DNA from: Ifrita kowaldi
Taxonomy: Eukaryota; Chordata; Aves; Passeriformes; Cinclosomatidae
Length of the DNA: 64,000 nucleotides
Assembly (NCBI GenBank): GCA_013398055.1
Contig: VZRS01009480.1
Location: 62,001-126,000, forward strand
Direction of reading: 5' to 3'
Below the pieces are notes generated by a model. That model saw only the letters and a program-made list of their open reading frames with translations. It was not told the origin of the DNA and did no database searches. Of this stretch, positions 40,501 through 53,816 are shown one piece after another. The position numbers were made by a program, and so were the translations under genes. Numbering within the stretch: position 1 is the stretch's first letter; the number at the start of each line of letters is the position of its first letter.

Positions 40501-42668
40501 GCTTCCTTCCTACAAATAATAAGATACTCCTTATTTAGGAGTAAGTAGCTCACTCAGATGCTGAATGCAACTACAATGCCATGAAGCTTTTCCTTGCAAT
40601 GCATGGAAAATATATTAATCCTGTTAAGAACCACTTTTCACAGACTTTTTCTGAGGCAGAGGAACTGTATCAGCAGTTGGTAGGTTTAACAGAAGACCTT
40701 TTTGTGTGCTCAAGGAGATGAGCTTGCCTGGAGTGAAGCTGTGCATGCCTGTGTGTTGTGTCATATGCCGTGTGGGGCTTCTGCGGTGGCTTGTGGAAAT
40801 ATGGGCTCTTATGAAAGGACATTGCGCAATTGGGGACCGTATGGCTGCATTTCGCTGATGGATTTCAGCACATGCTGTATTTTAAATGGGACTGGTGGTG
40901 TTAGTTGATTTCACCAGCTTTAAAAACCTTTACCACAGTGCTAGCCAGCTTCTGCTATTTTTATAGCCTGGGAGCCTTCCCAAAACACAGCTCTGGGGGT
41001 ATATGCACATTATGCTCCTGGAGCAGTCTGTGTATTTGTAAGTTTAAACAAAAGTTTCTGCTTGGCTGTATAAATTCCTTTGACTTTAACATACATACTG
41101 AGAAGACCACAACTTTCCTGAGTTTTTCAGCTCACTGCTGTGAATATAGGGTCTTTCAGAAAGTGGTTACCCTGGTCTTTAGGACATCAGGAACTTTTCT
41201 ACAATCTGTCTTTAATATAAAGGAATACATGGTGCATGTAATTAATTTTAGTCATTAAGTCAGCCTATCAACCAGATGAAACAATGCTCATTACCCTACT
41301 AAAGGCATGGCATTGGACAAGTGCATTTTACATGCTATCACCTTGTAGAAATGAAACCAAGACAAATACTTATGAATGATGAAATAGTATTTGCCCATTA
41401 GCTTCCAACGGGGAGGATTCATATTCCCATAGACTGGATATGGGACACAGTAATTCACGAACTGAAGTTACTCTATTCAAAGGACAGAATTTTTTATCTG
41501 GAAATTTAAGAACAAAACCTAGTCCTATTTTAAAGAGTCAGAGTACAAGTTCCATGTTCTCTGTTATCATACCTCTTGGCTGACAAAATCCATTTTTCTG
41601 CTGCCGGTTTGCATCTTGTGATATTCCACTAACAGTACTTATGCATATTACTATTATGCCATTATTTTATACGTATCATGGCTTTTGTTTTTAGTGTTAT
41701 ATCTGGTATATCTGGTGTTGTGCTGACTATTGAACAAAATACTTTTTATCATATGTGATGAACACTATAGCACTATTTAACTGAGTATTTTTTTACAAAG
41801 GGGTGGTGGGTCTCATCAATTAAAGTTCTATAAAGAAGAAACAAAAGGTAGCCATCTCTGGAATTAAATTTCAACACCGGTTTCCATCTTATAATCTCTG
41901 TGCTGCTACTGGGCTTCATATAAGCATTTATTGGAAGGACAGCAAAACAATCCTGACTAAGGGCTAATGAGCGTTTTCTGGCAGGAAAGGCATAGTACAG
42001 AAGTATAAATCTCAGGCTTATTCTGCCTATGATTTTCTGTGTTCAAAGAAAGTCAAAGACTTTATAGAGCAAACTGAGAAAGAGAGGAAAGATCATAAAA
42101 GCTCTGTGGATTTTGATGCTCACACAATGTAAACTCAGATTACACATCGTGCTAAGCATCAACAATTTACATCGAATCAATACTGGTATGAAAATCAGGC
42201 CAGGGTTTGATCTATAAGAAACTTGAAGAGAATGGCCTGTAAGATGAAATGCCAGGTGATCTTGTGAGAAGACACGTAGGTCAAAGCAAAAGAATCTCTC
42301 AAGTGGTCCTCAGGGAATGACATCTTATCTCACAATAATCTCTCACAGACTGTCAGGCCTCGGACGTGTGGGCACCCCATGTTTGCACACAGCAAACCTG
42401 CAGGTGTGCTGCAGGTGTGACTGATGGCTGTCACAACATTGCTACCAACCACTGTAGCAGGTTATGCCACACACCACCAGTCCAGGCTGGCAGATACTGC
42501 TTCTTGCACTCTTCCCTTGTGTGTGCAAGTGTAATAAACCAAACCTGGTAATAGCACAATCTGCAGTCATTTCTGGTACCTTGGTTTGCTTTCTGTCAAG
42601 GCAGGTAACCCGGTCAGAGAAATTTACCAATACTTTTAACTCAGTCAAAGCATTTTATGAAGGTCAGT

Positions 42669-42713
42669 AAAATGTTGTTTTAACAACATTTTTTGTTGTT
42701 GAAACCAACAACA
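42669..42713. repeat. Two adjacent inverted repeats
   Basis: The first palindrome (42669-42692) pairs AAAATGTTGTT with AACAACATTTT around a 2-base centre. One base later a second (42694-42713) pairs TGTTGTTG with CAACAACA around AAAC. Both are exact. They use the same GTTGTT core and could refold with each other. Confidence 0.9.
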
Positions 42714-45289
42714 TTGGTTTTCATCCCAGCAGTGTCAGTTACTTTCTGGCTGTTGTTCTGGTCAGGGTTCAGGACAGTATGCCACACAGGACACAGCTTC
42801 CTGTGCAATCTGAAAAGTCTGTGAAGATGATTTGAGTTCTGGCATCAGAATATTCCAATGTTCCATGCTGAATTTTTGGTGCTTGCCTGTCCTCCGTTGT
42901 TGGCTGCACTGCACCACTGCTCTTCGGAATTATGTGTCAAATTATTAATCCTGCACATATCAGTGGCTCTTATCACACAATACACTAGTTTGCTCTTGAC
43001 AAACACCAGTTGAGGACTAAGTCTTATGTATTTTATACTATGAAGAGTATTACATCATTTTACAGATGCAGACACAGAGAAGTTACACAGACAATATTAC
43101 TTTATTTGTTATTTTAAGACTCCCTGTAGTGTGCTACTTATATCACAGAAATAAGTTGTTCTCTTGCTCTGAAAACCTTACTGTCTCCTTATAATGTGTC
43201 ACAGGAGGCAATATTATGAAAAACTTTTTCAAAAAAAGGCAGTGTAAGGTCTTAAAATTGTATGAACTCGTGATTTGCACAACTCCTGCCTATTTCTTCA
43301 ACATTGCTTTTGTGACTCAGTAGCAGAACTTCAAAGAGTATACCCAAAACCATCACTGTGTACAATGAACACAAAAATGCTCAATGCTTCTTACATATGA
43401 ACAGTATATGTTACTTAGAGATGGATAAGATGTATGTAAACTATTTCTGTTCTGTTACCTTCTGCTGGGACCAGACACCAAGCCTCCCTTGGCTGCATAA
43501 AGCCTCAAAGTGACAAATAAAGTGGCTCTTTCAACCATGCAGAGATAATTGCACCCAGCCTTGCGACTTTGCCTTCAAAAGGAATGGGGAACAGTTGCTA
43601 CAACAGTTCTTAAAAACTAAGAGGGTAATATCCCCTACTGCATTTGGGTACAGCAGCATAAACCTCGGTGTATGCACTGAATGAAGAAGCGGTACAGGCA
43701 CCTTTCCTGTTACATAGTCAATCCTTTGGTATCTGGATATATTTATTTTTCTGGGTTTACTTTAAAGTTTATTTAGTTACTTAGGAAATTTTAGAGGTTG
43801 AAAAACGTGTCTCAGGATGGTATGTAAGTAGATGGATAGACTGCAGCTGGTTGGGAGTTCTGAGGATCTGCATTTTTGCAGTTAGATGTGTGGGTGCAAT
43901 TTGGTGGCTTTTAGTGTTTAAATCCTGTCGTTTATCCAGTCCAAAGTCAGTTAGCAATAAACAGTAGTTTACTCCAAACTTGACACTTCCCTTAATCACG
44001 AGAGGAAGATAACATCCGTTTGTGTTTGTCTGTGTTAGTGTAAAGTTGGATCTGCTTGTTTTATGTGTCTACTTGTATTCATGGAAACAAATGGCCACAT
44101 GAATTACAGTTAAACAGAGTGCCAGATCTCGCTCATATTTCTACCCTTTGCAGGAAGAACTCGGATCTGATGCACAATGCCAGTGCATAGCTCAAGTGGC
44201 AGGTCTCTGATATACCGTAAGTGCTTTACCAAAAGTTTTCACTTAGAACTAGTGACAAAGACAGGTTCATGGAAGTACAAATGCTAAAGGTAATTGTGTT
44301 TCCATTTAAGACACTGGTGCTTGAAAAGTTATATACTTAAGACCAAATATCAGGTAATTTTTTGTGTTCATGTTTAGCAGAGTATTCTTACAATAGCTTA
44401 ACACACAGCTAGTCAAATGCTGGAAATCTAACAAGTGCGAAAAACAGACAGAATTACTCTATTACTTAAATTGAGTCTAAATACAAAACAATGACAAAGT
44501 TGAAACAATATTTAAGCCCTGAAGTAATATAGTACAGTTCTGATATAACTCACAGAGGAGCTACTGTGTTTTGTGCTACTCAGCATCAAATGGAGGTTTT
44601 GGCTACAGTAGCAAATTTTAAGATGTATCTAAGATAAAATGAGAGTCCTCTTGTTCTGTGTTTCTGGTAGACTCAACGTCCAGTCTAGAAATCATACTGC
44701 ATGCAAACGAATCAAGAGAAACAAGTTCTCATCATAGCATGGCAAGTAACAAAGGGGAAAAAAAGAAAGCAGAAGTCCATTTGAAAAAAGAAAAAATGTC
44801 TTGCCACATAGTTGAGGAAGATACAAAAGGTAATCCCACACAAAGTCTCTTACTAAGATATACAGGTTCTGGCCAGAATTACAAGGATGGCTGCATGAAA
44901 AAAGCTTCTGCCTCAAGATTCTGCACACAAGAATTCAAGGCCAAACTTCAAGTTTTACCACTGAAATCTCTGCACACAGCTATGGCGAGGGGTTAACTCT
45001 TATTTCTGCCAGCTGGGGATATGACCTCATACTTACTGATAGCTCTTGCTGCCTTAGAGCATAGAGTTTAGCTCTTGTCCTCAGACACTGTTCAGCATCC
45101 TGTCAGGTCACAGCATGGGGAGAAGTCTTTTCTTCACCTAACTTTATACCAGTTGGTCTAACCGGAGATCTGCCAGCTAAGGAATTTCTAGTTGTTTGCA
45201 TAACTATTCACTGGATATCTTCAACTCCATGCAGACCCAATGACTGCAACAAGTAACCACCACTCATCATAGTGCAATTCATGTAGGAA

Positions 45290-45330
45290 ATTACCTCAGG
45301 TGATCATCTAGTCCAGTCTTCTGCTAAGGT
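45290..45330 (-). mobile_element. Possible CR1 scrap
   Basis: The string GGTGATCATCTAGTCCAGTC resembles the reverse complement of the CR1 tail GTTGGACTAGATGATC. Flanking similarity is weak, so this is either a very old fragment or chance. Confidence 0.4.
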
Positions 45331-46296
45331 TAGTTTAACAAATCAGGACAGAATACGCTTCAATATTTCATTAGCATTGCACTGGTTGGTATCCTTTTTG
45401 CACTTGCTACCTGGGTTTTTTTTTAACCTATACCTCAGTATGGCCTTCTTGGGCATGCCTTGGTTTCTCAGTAGTCACTGAGCAATTCCTCTGGCTCCAG
45501 AGGTTAAAATGAGCTTATAGTTTGTAGGTTTCGTGAACAAAGGCTACAAATAACACACATGTGAAAAAATACGGCCCTCATCTTAGTAGAACAATTGACA
45601 GTACTACCTATTTACATGCAGCTTGGCTTCAGCCTGACCTGGATTCTACCTGTGTGTTTTCATTGACCTTCTATTGGTTTGTTGGAATTTCAGCTCTGTT
45701 GCTGATGCCAGCCAGTGGGACTGATACCTGACATCTGGTTTTATTTTTTAAGAAAACTGAAATCCTCCATGCATATTCTTATGTCTTTGGAAGTATATCC
45801 ACTCTGGAAACACATGATTTCCACAAACAGGTTTTCATGATCATTCTGGCCTTCTGAATTAGATACTTTGCAATTAAAGTACCAAGAAGATGCTGAAGCA
45901 GAATGACATGTTGCTACCAAGTCCTGGAGCAACTCCTGTAATCCAGCCCTCTTGTACCATCGTGGCATGAAGTTTTAGCATTGCAGAGCTTTGTGATTGA
46001 CAGCAGTGGGAATGACAAATTCAACCAGGCTCATTTCCATGTAGATCTACAACTGTTTTTATGTGCTTAAAAATAGTTCTCAGTATCATCTCAATGCATT
46101 TTAAGTTTAATCCATCGAATAACATTTCCATTTGCTGCCATCCCTCATAAGTGACTGTCTTTTTTACATACCAGGGTCCTTGTTCTTTGTCCCTACTTGC
46201 AGAGGCAACGACTATTCTCAAGCCTATGGCAGAGAGTGAAGTTTCATAGAAACAGGCAGTTGTTTTATGTGAAGATCTGCTGAAAGATTACTGTTA

Positions 46297-46302
46297 TTTA
46301 AT
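46297..46302 (-). terminator. NPY4R: Candidate NPY4R poly(A) signal ATTAAA
   Basis: On the minus strand an ATTAAA hexamer lies about 500 nt downstream of the NPY4R stop. A canonical AATAAA also exists further on, at 45740-45745. Which is used cannot be decided here. Confidence 0.4.
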
Positions 46303-46799
46303 GGATTGTGAGAGGTGGTAAAGCAAAAAAAAAAATTTTGATATTTACATATCTCTGTTCCACTGGTGTGTCAGCTGTGCATAAAAACCTTAATAATACT
46401 GAAAAACTGAGAGTCTTCTCCAACACAACTTTTGGCAGCCTGCAGTGCTGAAACTGGAAATCTGGTTTTCTACTGCAGCCATGGCAGATATATGAGCTTA
46501 GCTGATGAACCCCACGTCAGCCTCTGTGGAGCCACAGCTTAGTTACTGATCTTGGAGCAACTGCTTATACATCAGCCAAGTCTCCTCAGTGTTGGTACCA
46601 CGTCATTGACATGAAAAACTTGTGCACCACAGCAGCAGCTGTAAACATTTGCAACATTACTTTGCCCGTTCTTCCAAAAATCAGGTAGTGATGGGTTCCT
46701 GTTCAAATTCCAGCTGTGGCATCACCAGTTGCTTTATATACCCACAGGTAATAATTGGTGTGGGATGTCACTGCACTCTTCTGAAATGTTTTCTGCTCG

Positions 46800-47933
46800 T
46801 TAAATAGAATTGTGTCTGCAGTTCAACATCAGTGAGCCTTTGGAAATTTCAGTCTGCATGGTGGATAAAGGCAGATGATCATATTCTTCCATTGAGGCAG
46901 TTACTGAATTATGCTGGCAGCTCAGAATCAGTGACTTCACTTCTTTTTTGAAGTTGCTGTTTAGGAAACCATAGATAACAGGGTTGACGCAGGTGGAAGC
47001 CATAGCTACCAGGTGGCACAACGAGAAGATCAGGTTGTGGTGGCAAGGCGAAATGATTTTGTAATTCCAGTCCACGATGGTGTTGAAAACATGCAGTGGT
47101 AGCCAGCAAACAGCAAAAGCAGCAACCATGGATGCTAACAAAATGTTTATCCTTCTCAGCTGGACTGCTCGGTTGCTGTACTCGCTCTTCTCGAACATGT
47201 CCTTTCTCTTCTGCAGGCGTAAGTAGATACGCAGGTAGCAAAGGATAATGAAGAACAGAGGGATGCAATACTGCAAGAGCAGTAACGTGGTGGTGTAGAT
47301 AAGTTTGTGCTGCTCAGAAGGCCACGAGTTGATACATATTGCCTTATCAGTGGAAAAATTCATGAAGTGTGAGAGCTGCTCATACAACTCATTAGACAAG
47401 ATGGATGTGGTCAGAAAGGGTAGGGACATGAGACATGCTAAAGTCCAAATTACTCCAATTCCTAGATAGGCTTGGGAGGTATTTGGCCTCCAGCCAGTCG
47501 GGTTTATGATGAGCTGGTGTCTTTCCAGAGCAATAAGGACGAGGGAAAGGATTGACACTGTTACCGTTGTGCACTGAGTGAAAGAGGTCATTTTGCACAT
47601 GACTTCTCCAAATATCCAGTAATCCATCATGGTGTAAACTACGGTGAAAGGCAGGCAGACAAGACACATAAACAAGTCTGAAATTATTAAGTTGGAAATT
47701 AGGATATTGGTGACATTGGCCTTTTCCTTCTGCCTGGCAATGACAGCAATCAGACAGATGTTTCCCACAATGCCCAGAACAGTCTCCAAGCTGTAAGAGG
47801 TGGCCAGAAAGACAGTAAGGTCAGTGATGTTCATGCACTGATTAGAAATGTTCATAGGAAAGCTACGGCTTGAGCTCCAGTTCTTGCTGCTCAGGAAATG
47901 AAAAACATCATTAACAGCCCTTGTCTTATTCAT
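46800..47933 (-). CDS. NPY4R: Neuropeptide Y receptor type 4
   Basis: A rhodopsin-class GPCR for pancreatic polypeptide, with lower affinity for PYY and NPY; it acts through Gi at the plasma membrane in gut, brainstem and other sites. One intronless frame of 377 residues. Landmarks: N58 in TM1, D86 in TM2, C113-C200 extracellular disulfide pair, E137-R138-H139 at the end of TM3, CWLP at 276-279 in TM6, D288 at the top of TM6 (the acidic ligand contact of Y receptors), CVNPVIYG at 315-322 in TM7, and C339 as probable palmitoylation site. The tail HLPLST...EISKGSL matches mammalian Y4 closely, separating it from Y1 and Y6. Extracellular N-glycosylation sequons lie at N2, N18, N28, N35 and N192. 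The start chosen is the ATG at 47933, with A at -3; the frame stays open upstream only through a TTG codon at 47945. Confidence 0.96.
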   Translation of the reverse strand: MNKTRAVNDVFHFLSSKNWSSSRSFPMNISNQCMNITDLTVFLATSYSLETVLGIVGNICLIAVIARQKEKANVTNILISNLIISDLFMCLVCLPFTVVYTMMDYWIFGEVMCKMTSFTQCTTVTVSILSLVLIALERHQLIINPTGWRPNTSQAYLGIGVIWTLACLMSLPFLTTSILSNELYEQLSHFMNFSTDKAICINSWPSEQHKLIYTTTLLLLQYCIPLFFIILCYLRIYLRLQKRKDMFEKSEYSNRAVQLRRINILLASMVAAFAVCWLPLHVFNTIVDWNYKIISPCHHNLIFSLCHLVAMASTCVNPVIYGFLNSNFKKEVKSLILSCQHNSVTASMEEYDHLPLSTMQTEISKGSLMLNCRHNSI

Positions 47934-48049
47934 CCTGAATCCCAAAATATTTATCCAAAAGGGTGGTAGTCAAACACAGTCTGAGTCTTCTGGAGCCAGC
48001 CTAAAAGCGTTATATCTGTTCTGTCTGGCTGTGGAAGGTCCAGGTATAT
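47934..48049 (-). other. NPY4R: NPY4R 5' untranslated part of the coding exon
   Basis: On the minus strand a long pyrimidine tract, TTTTCTTTTCCTTTCC, runs into TTTGCAG at 48050-48056, an excellent splice acceptor about 116 nt before the ATG. No ATG occurs between acceptor and start. Mammalian NPY4R also has non-coding 5' exons, so at least one such exon probably lies upstream of here (higher coordinates). I could not find it. Confidence 0.75.
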
Positions 48050-51000
48050 CTGCAAAGGAAAGGAAAAGAAAAATTATGTTTAGTTACGCTGCAAGAAATT
48101 AGTCAAAAGGATAAGGAGGGAGACAGGGAAGCAAATGCCAGGGATTCTGTGTATATTCTGCAGCTCCCTCTTATATAGTTTATTAGATCATAAAATGGAG
48201 CCCTTTGCTACACTGTGGTGTGGAAGTCTGTGCAACTCTATTGAATTATGACCATGTTTATTCATTGTGAGGTTGTCCCATGGATTTAAGAACATCTTAA
48301 CTTCATTATTTAACTCAGTGCGGTACCTTGAACATCACTAATGCAGTAGAGTGGTGATACAAGAAAACCAGATCAAAACCCACGCGGGGTAAAAATTGTG
48401 TGCAATTCTGGTTTTGCAAGGTTCTGATCCAAAACTGGGCAGAGGACATTGTGAGGCTGCATTTATCTTCAGCTGAGCTAAACATCAGTGTGAAAGCAGG
48501 GCATATGAGGTGCATAAAGCCAACATTAAAGTATCTCATGTGAGTTAATCTGTGAAAAGCGTTTGTGATTGCAGCCAGAACTCACATTTGTGAGAGACAA
48601 TCACCATGCAAAAATTCACGCTCATTCTCTGGAGAGATATCATGGGACAATTTTTTAAAAGTCTAAAATAATTCAAAATAATTTCAACATTTTCCAGCTT
48701 CTACACAGCTGTGACAGGTCATGGGAACCACAGTCCAAATTTTTCACTTCCTCATTCCGGATGAACTCCAGTGCCCATGAAGCACTGATATCTCCCCTAA
48801 TGTGACCATGACAGGGTTTATCAGAAATACAGTCCAGTTCCCTGAGTTTGGCTTTAAGAGTGATTGATTTGATAATGTCTTTTAATTCCTTCTGGGAAGA
48901 TTTTTATTGACTCTCCCTCAGTATAAATTTTCTTTTATTTTTACAAGTTTCTTGTAAAAGTATGTTCTATCTGCTAGATAGTGTTCCTGCACAGACAGAC
49001 AGGTCTGCTTCTTAATCACTGCTGCAAGCCCTGAGCTGGGACTTTCAATGGGGTTCAGGGAGCCAAACCCATGGAGTTAATTGGTGCTGCATACTTTTGG
49101 AAATCTCAGTCACAGGACTGCCTCGACTCTCCCAGATGATTCCTGTGAGCCATAGCAAAGGCTACTTTACAGTCCTGACCCTTGAGTCCAAATCCTCTGT
49201 GTCCAGGAATCAAAGTCAAAAAATCTGACTCTGCTGGGAGTTCTCATCAGGCCAGAGGCAGTTTCATGCTGTACAAAGGCTTGTAGTATGAAAAGTAAAT
49301 AAATACTCGGGGAATGACACTATTTAACCACTGCATGACCCTTTCCTCAATGATAAAATGTCACTCAAACAACTTTGTGGGGTTGTGAAAAACATCTGAA
49401 CTTCAGAAAAAAACAACTGATCAAGGTATGAATACATAGATAACTTGACATAGTGAGCTTATCACTTCATTTGAGTAGCATTTATTGCTGAGCAACTGCA
49501 TGCCTAAGTATAACCAGTACTGTACAAAAAAGCACACACTATCCTACATCTTTTTCTTTGCCTTATCTTTCCATTATGAATTTCATTGTTTCTAGAGATG
49601 TTGCCTCTCAGGAACTAGAGAAAGCAATAGTGTGCAGTAAATGAAAAGATGCTTTGGGTTCACTGTTCTGCTTGATGAGCAAAAATAAATGAGTACGGTA
49701 AATTCTTTTGTAAATTTTTTGTTGCTTTGCTAGACCTGTTGATTTATCCTCTGTATCTACATCTTTCTGTCATCTATCCATATCCATCTGAGGCAGTCAA
49801 GACAATCACACAAGCAAAATATAGTAGCCCTTTCTTTCTCATAGTCTTTCATCTCCTCAGTAGTTGAAATCTTAATTGAAGAGGGACAAAGAAAATTTTC
49901 CAAATTGGGGATACAGATGTGACTCCTTCCATCCATTCACTTTTGTGTTGTTGCCTAATCCATGTGAACAGATTGATTCATTTTCTGGAAGAAAAAGAAG
50001 AGGCAATGGTGATATATGGATTCCATGTTCACATATGGGGAGGGTATGGTGGTCTGTTTCAGTGTGAAAATGAATATAGAGCAAAAAACCATCAACCAGC
50101 CCCACAGTTTTTAATGATTGCTAGCCAGTGGAGATGCTGCAAGTGAAACAGAGCAAAGGGATCAGCAGCCTGCAACATTATTTTGTACCAGTCAGAAGAG
50201 ATAAGTCTTGGCATTTGGACAGGACAAATAGATTTTGCTGTAAACAAAACGCATGAGCTTTTTACTACGGTCCCAGCCTCATGTCCTTAGCTACAGTAAC
50301 CTCAACAACAAACACATGGTTCTCTTTTGTTGCTTGAAAAATATGAAAATATGTGCAGTTATTACAAACATCTGTGTCCCACAGAGTAAGCCCTCTGAAG
50401 GGTCCCAGACACTTTTGGACATGCTGAGGCATCAGCAAGAACTAATAATGCTGAAGCAAAAAAAGAGAAAGTGGTGGAGCCACCTGAAAAGCAGAAGCCA
50501 GATCCCACAGGTTTATGGGGCACATTTCCGAGAAAAATACCGAAGACTGAGCGTGGCTGTAAGTTGGCACTGATGGTAAATGTGGTGGGGATAAAGAGCA
50601 TCTCTGAAGGCCTGCAATGTGTATTGTTGGGTTAGGAGCTCCCTCTCTTTTAACACCTTGTATTCTATGGTTTCCCCCACCAGGGGACTGGCAGGCACTT
50701 CCTGGGCATTCAGTCTTACAGTACTGCCCAGAGGTAAATAAGGAATTATCACCCTCTTTCCACAGTAAGGGAACAGTGAGAGAGAGATGGGACATGAGTT
50801 GTCCAGTGTCTCAAGGGAACCTGTGATGCATTATGAAGTGTTCTAAACCACCTGCCAACCTGATGTCCTGGGAAAAAATGCCAAGAACACCTATGTCTGT
50901 AGTGCTCTTTAACCCTTATTCCAGCAACCATAATGTAAAAAGCAGTTCCAGAAAAACAGAAAAAATAAAAGTTGTAGTGACCTTATCCTGTGCATCATTA

Positions 51001-53816
51001 TGGTACCCTTGGGTGGCAGATCCTCAAGGATAGTTACTGCCAAATGATGTGTTTGACTTTCAAGTTGTTTGATTGCCATTCAGTTTATTCTAAACCAAGA
51101 GCCAGTAATAAGCAGTGTGTACATATTCTGTTTAGACATTTGAATCAAAGGTTAGCTAATATACCAAATCACGAGTGCCATGGGAGCAAGGGATTTAGTC
51201 CACTCATTGTATTGAAGGTTTGTTGATTACCCCAGAAAACATAGCCATAAGACGATGGTCTAAGAAAAACCAGCTTTTTTTCTCCAGAAAGTGAAGCAAT
51301 ATGTACTTGGCTTGTAGGAGTAAGAAGTATACCTCCTAAATCAGTTTGTTGAGGGAGAGAGGGGAAACGTTTTTTGTTTGTTTTCTGCTCATTTGTTTTT
51401 AAAGGAGAAAGAGGAATCCTGTTCAGAACTCTTAATGAACATTGGGTTCAGTAACAAAGAGTGAGATGTTCATGAGAGTTTCTTCTCTAGTTAACACAGC
51501 ATGAGACAGCTTCTCTAAAAAGCAAGTGTCACAAAAGTCTGCAGCAAATTAACAGGATGCAGAAGGAAGAGCAGAATGAGCTTTCAGATTTTATCTTAGT
51601 GTAAGTTAAATTCCCCACATATATCTTTTACAGACATTCATCACTCTGCTGTTTGTGCTGGAAGCAAGGAAGAAGAGAAGGCAAAGTTTGGAGGGTTTGT
51701 CTTGGCAAACAGCACAGCCTTCTAAACTAACAAATGTCACTCAGCTTGTCTCAAAAAAAAAGAAACCAAATTATCACTTGTCAGCTCAAAAGTCTTGCCC
51801 CGGGGCATTATCCTGTATTTCCCAGAAAAATTCCTCAAAGTAAAAGGAATTCTGCAGAAATGAGTCAAGGAACAAAATAAAACCCTCACTGGGTTTCAAG
51901 GAGACTGTTAGACCATAAGTGGCTTCAAGCAGTTAATGCAGGACAGCCCTTTTGAGAGAGCTCTGGACTTGAATACATCCTGTGAAAACCCCTATAAAAC
52001 TTTTCTTCCCGGAGGGCAGGGTAAAGCAGGGGACTGCTACAGATGTTGGGCTCCATGTGCCCACTGGAAAAGGGTGGGTCATTTTTGCAAAGCTGATCAT
52101 GATCATCCACTACCTGTAATCAAATAACAGTCTCCAAAGCTGTGATGGACAGTGGAAACCAATTTCCACATCAGACATTAGTCAAAGATAAAAACATGTT
52201 TGCAGCGTCTAGCTTCATCATCTGGTACTTAGAAGTACTTGCTTATCTACCTCAGAACTTAACTAGTTGCTCAAACAACTGCTGCTTTCAGTCCATAAAG
52301 CTTCTGAGAGAAGCAATTCCTAAAGACATGTGGTGATTGTATCACTTATTTAAACAGTTACGGCAATTACTGGGAGTAAAGCCGCTGCGGTGTGCTAGAA
52401 AAAAAAGGAGCAATGGAAAGGTTCAGCAGAATGCCAGAATTCGTATTACAGATGTTAATTGCAGTAGTGGGAACTGACTGACAGTGGTATCCCCTTTTGG
52501 CTGCCAGTGACATTATCTCAGTAAAGCAGTTTTGCCCTGTTTAGCCTTACAAACTAAAGAAAGGTTAAAAATCACTTGGCTGTTATTACAGCTTCCCAGG
52601 AAAGCAACACTTAACTAGAAGAGGAAACATGTCACTGAGTTTGCACAGACATCCCACAGCAGTGTTAATTCCCTAAGGGATTTGGTACAGTGAAAGTTAA
52701 TGATGGACTCTTCACCTTTTTTTGACTCTGTTTTGCAAAAATATTTGGAGCAGCTATCTTAGGGCATTAAAAAAAAGTTATATATGATAAAAATTTCTAG
52801 AACCTGCATAATTGGGGTATAGAACAACTCATGTATATTAATATGTTACAAGTCTATTACATAAATAGACTTATAGGTAGCATAAATATCCAAGAAAGTG
52901 AATTCTTTTTCCCCCTCTCGCATCTGCATGTTTTCAAGAGAAACCTTTTAGAGCCTATGAAGTTCTGTTATGAGTTAATCTTCTCCTACCCTATAGAAAG
53001 CAGGGAAGTTCTACAAAAGCATTTACTCCAACTTTTTATGTTCTGGTTAAATTCATAACAACCTTACCAAAGACATGGAGCCAGCTCACAAAGGTAAACT
53101 GCGAATAGCAAATCAGCAGACTGAAAAAGGGTAGTTCGTCCCTGTTTTCTTAAGAGTAAAGGTCTTTGTGACATGTTTGCTACCCAAGAGAAAAAAATAC
53201 ATTTTTACAAAGATGCGCTTTACTAAAGGAAGTGGTGAATCCATAAAACATTGCAATGGACACCTTAGCAGACAGTCAGTCAGGATATCTGGAGAATGAT
53301 GTGTTGTGTCCTGTCTGAAGCTGCATTGGCTGTGTGAGGTCCAAGAAATCTCAGGGACTAGGAGATAAGAAGGGTTTTCCAGCGATCAGAGGCACACAGG
53401 AAAGTTCTTTCTGTCACACTGCAGGGTGGCAGGGAGCACACTGAACTGCAAAGGCCCCCAAGAAGCTGCCATCTCCCTCTTGCACCCCAAAAGGTTGCAA
53501 AGCTTTACTCAGTAGATACGAGGGTTGGGCCTCTCATGAAAAGTCAAATGGTCTTCATTTATCAAACATAGTCACCTGCTTTTTTAACAATAACAGGTGA
53601 TAACTTTATTAAAGAGATGTGAGCTCTTGATGGTCTGAAATAGATAATTTAGAAAATTCTTACCAGTTACTGATGGAGAGAATCACTGCTGTTGGTGCAC
53701 ATTTCAGTTCTGGAAGAAAGCAGAAATGTTGTAGGGGCGAAATAAGATCTTCCGTGCTCTGGCAATCTAGGAGAGAAGCTCTGCTGGCTGTTTCTGTAGG
53801 TAATTTGGATGGCATG

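Larger units (their letters stand above)
21916..46296. other. Gene-poor interval between ANXA8 and NPY4R
   Basis: The two flanking genes point toward each other across about 24 kb. I see no exon series, no long ORF and no RNA gene. Contents noted: a CpG-rich patch at about 23.0-23.2 kb, two CR1 3' ends, a possible third CR1 scrap near 45.3 kb, T/G simple sequence at about 34.0 kb, short inverted repeats at 42.67-42.71 kb and small local duplications at 32.66-32.70 kb and 34.21-34.25 kb. Distal enhancers may lie here but cannot be told from one sequence. Confidence 0.6.

Noticed and set aside
44658..44996. Plus-strand 112-codon ORF rich in Lys and Glu
   Set aside because: No family resemblance, no clear promoter or splice structure, and composition typical of chance A-rich sequence.
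47934..47945. Four-codon N-terminal extension of NPY4R
   Set aside because: It begins with TTG rather than ATG; the ATG at 47933 has a good context and is the first after the 5' splice acceptor.
51936..52127. Cysteine-containing ORF (DCYRCWAPCAHW) considered as a second MSMB-like exon
   Set aside because: Spacing does not match the W-x4-C-x2-C-x-C and CC pattern, it is on the opposite strand, and no partner exons were found.
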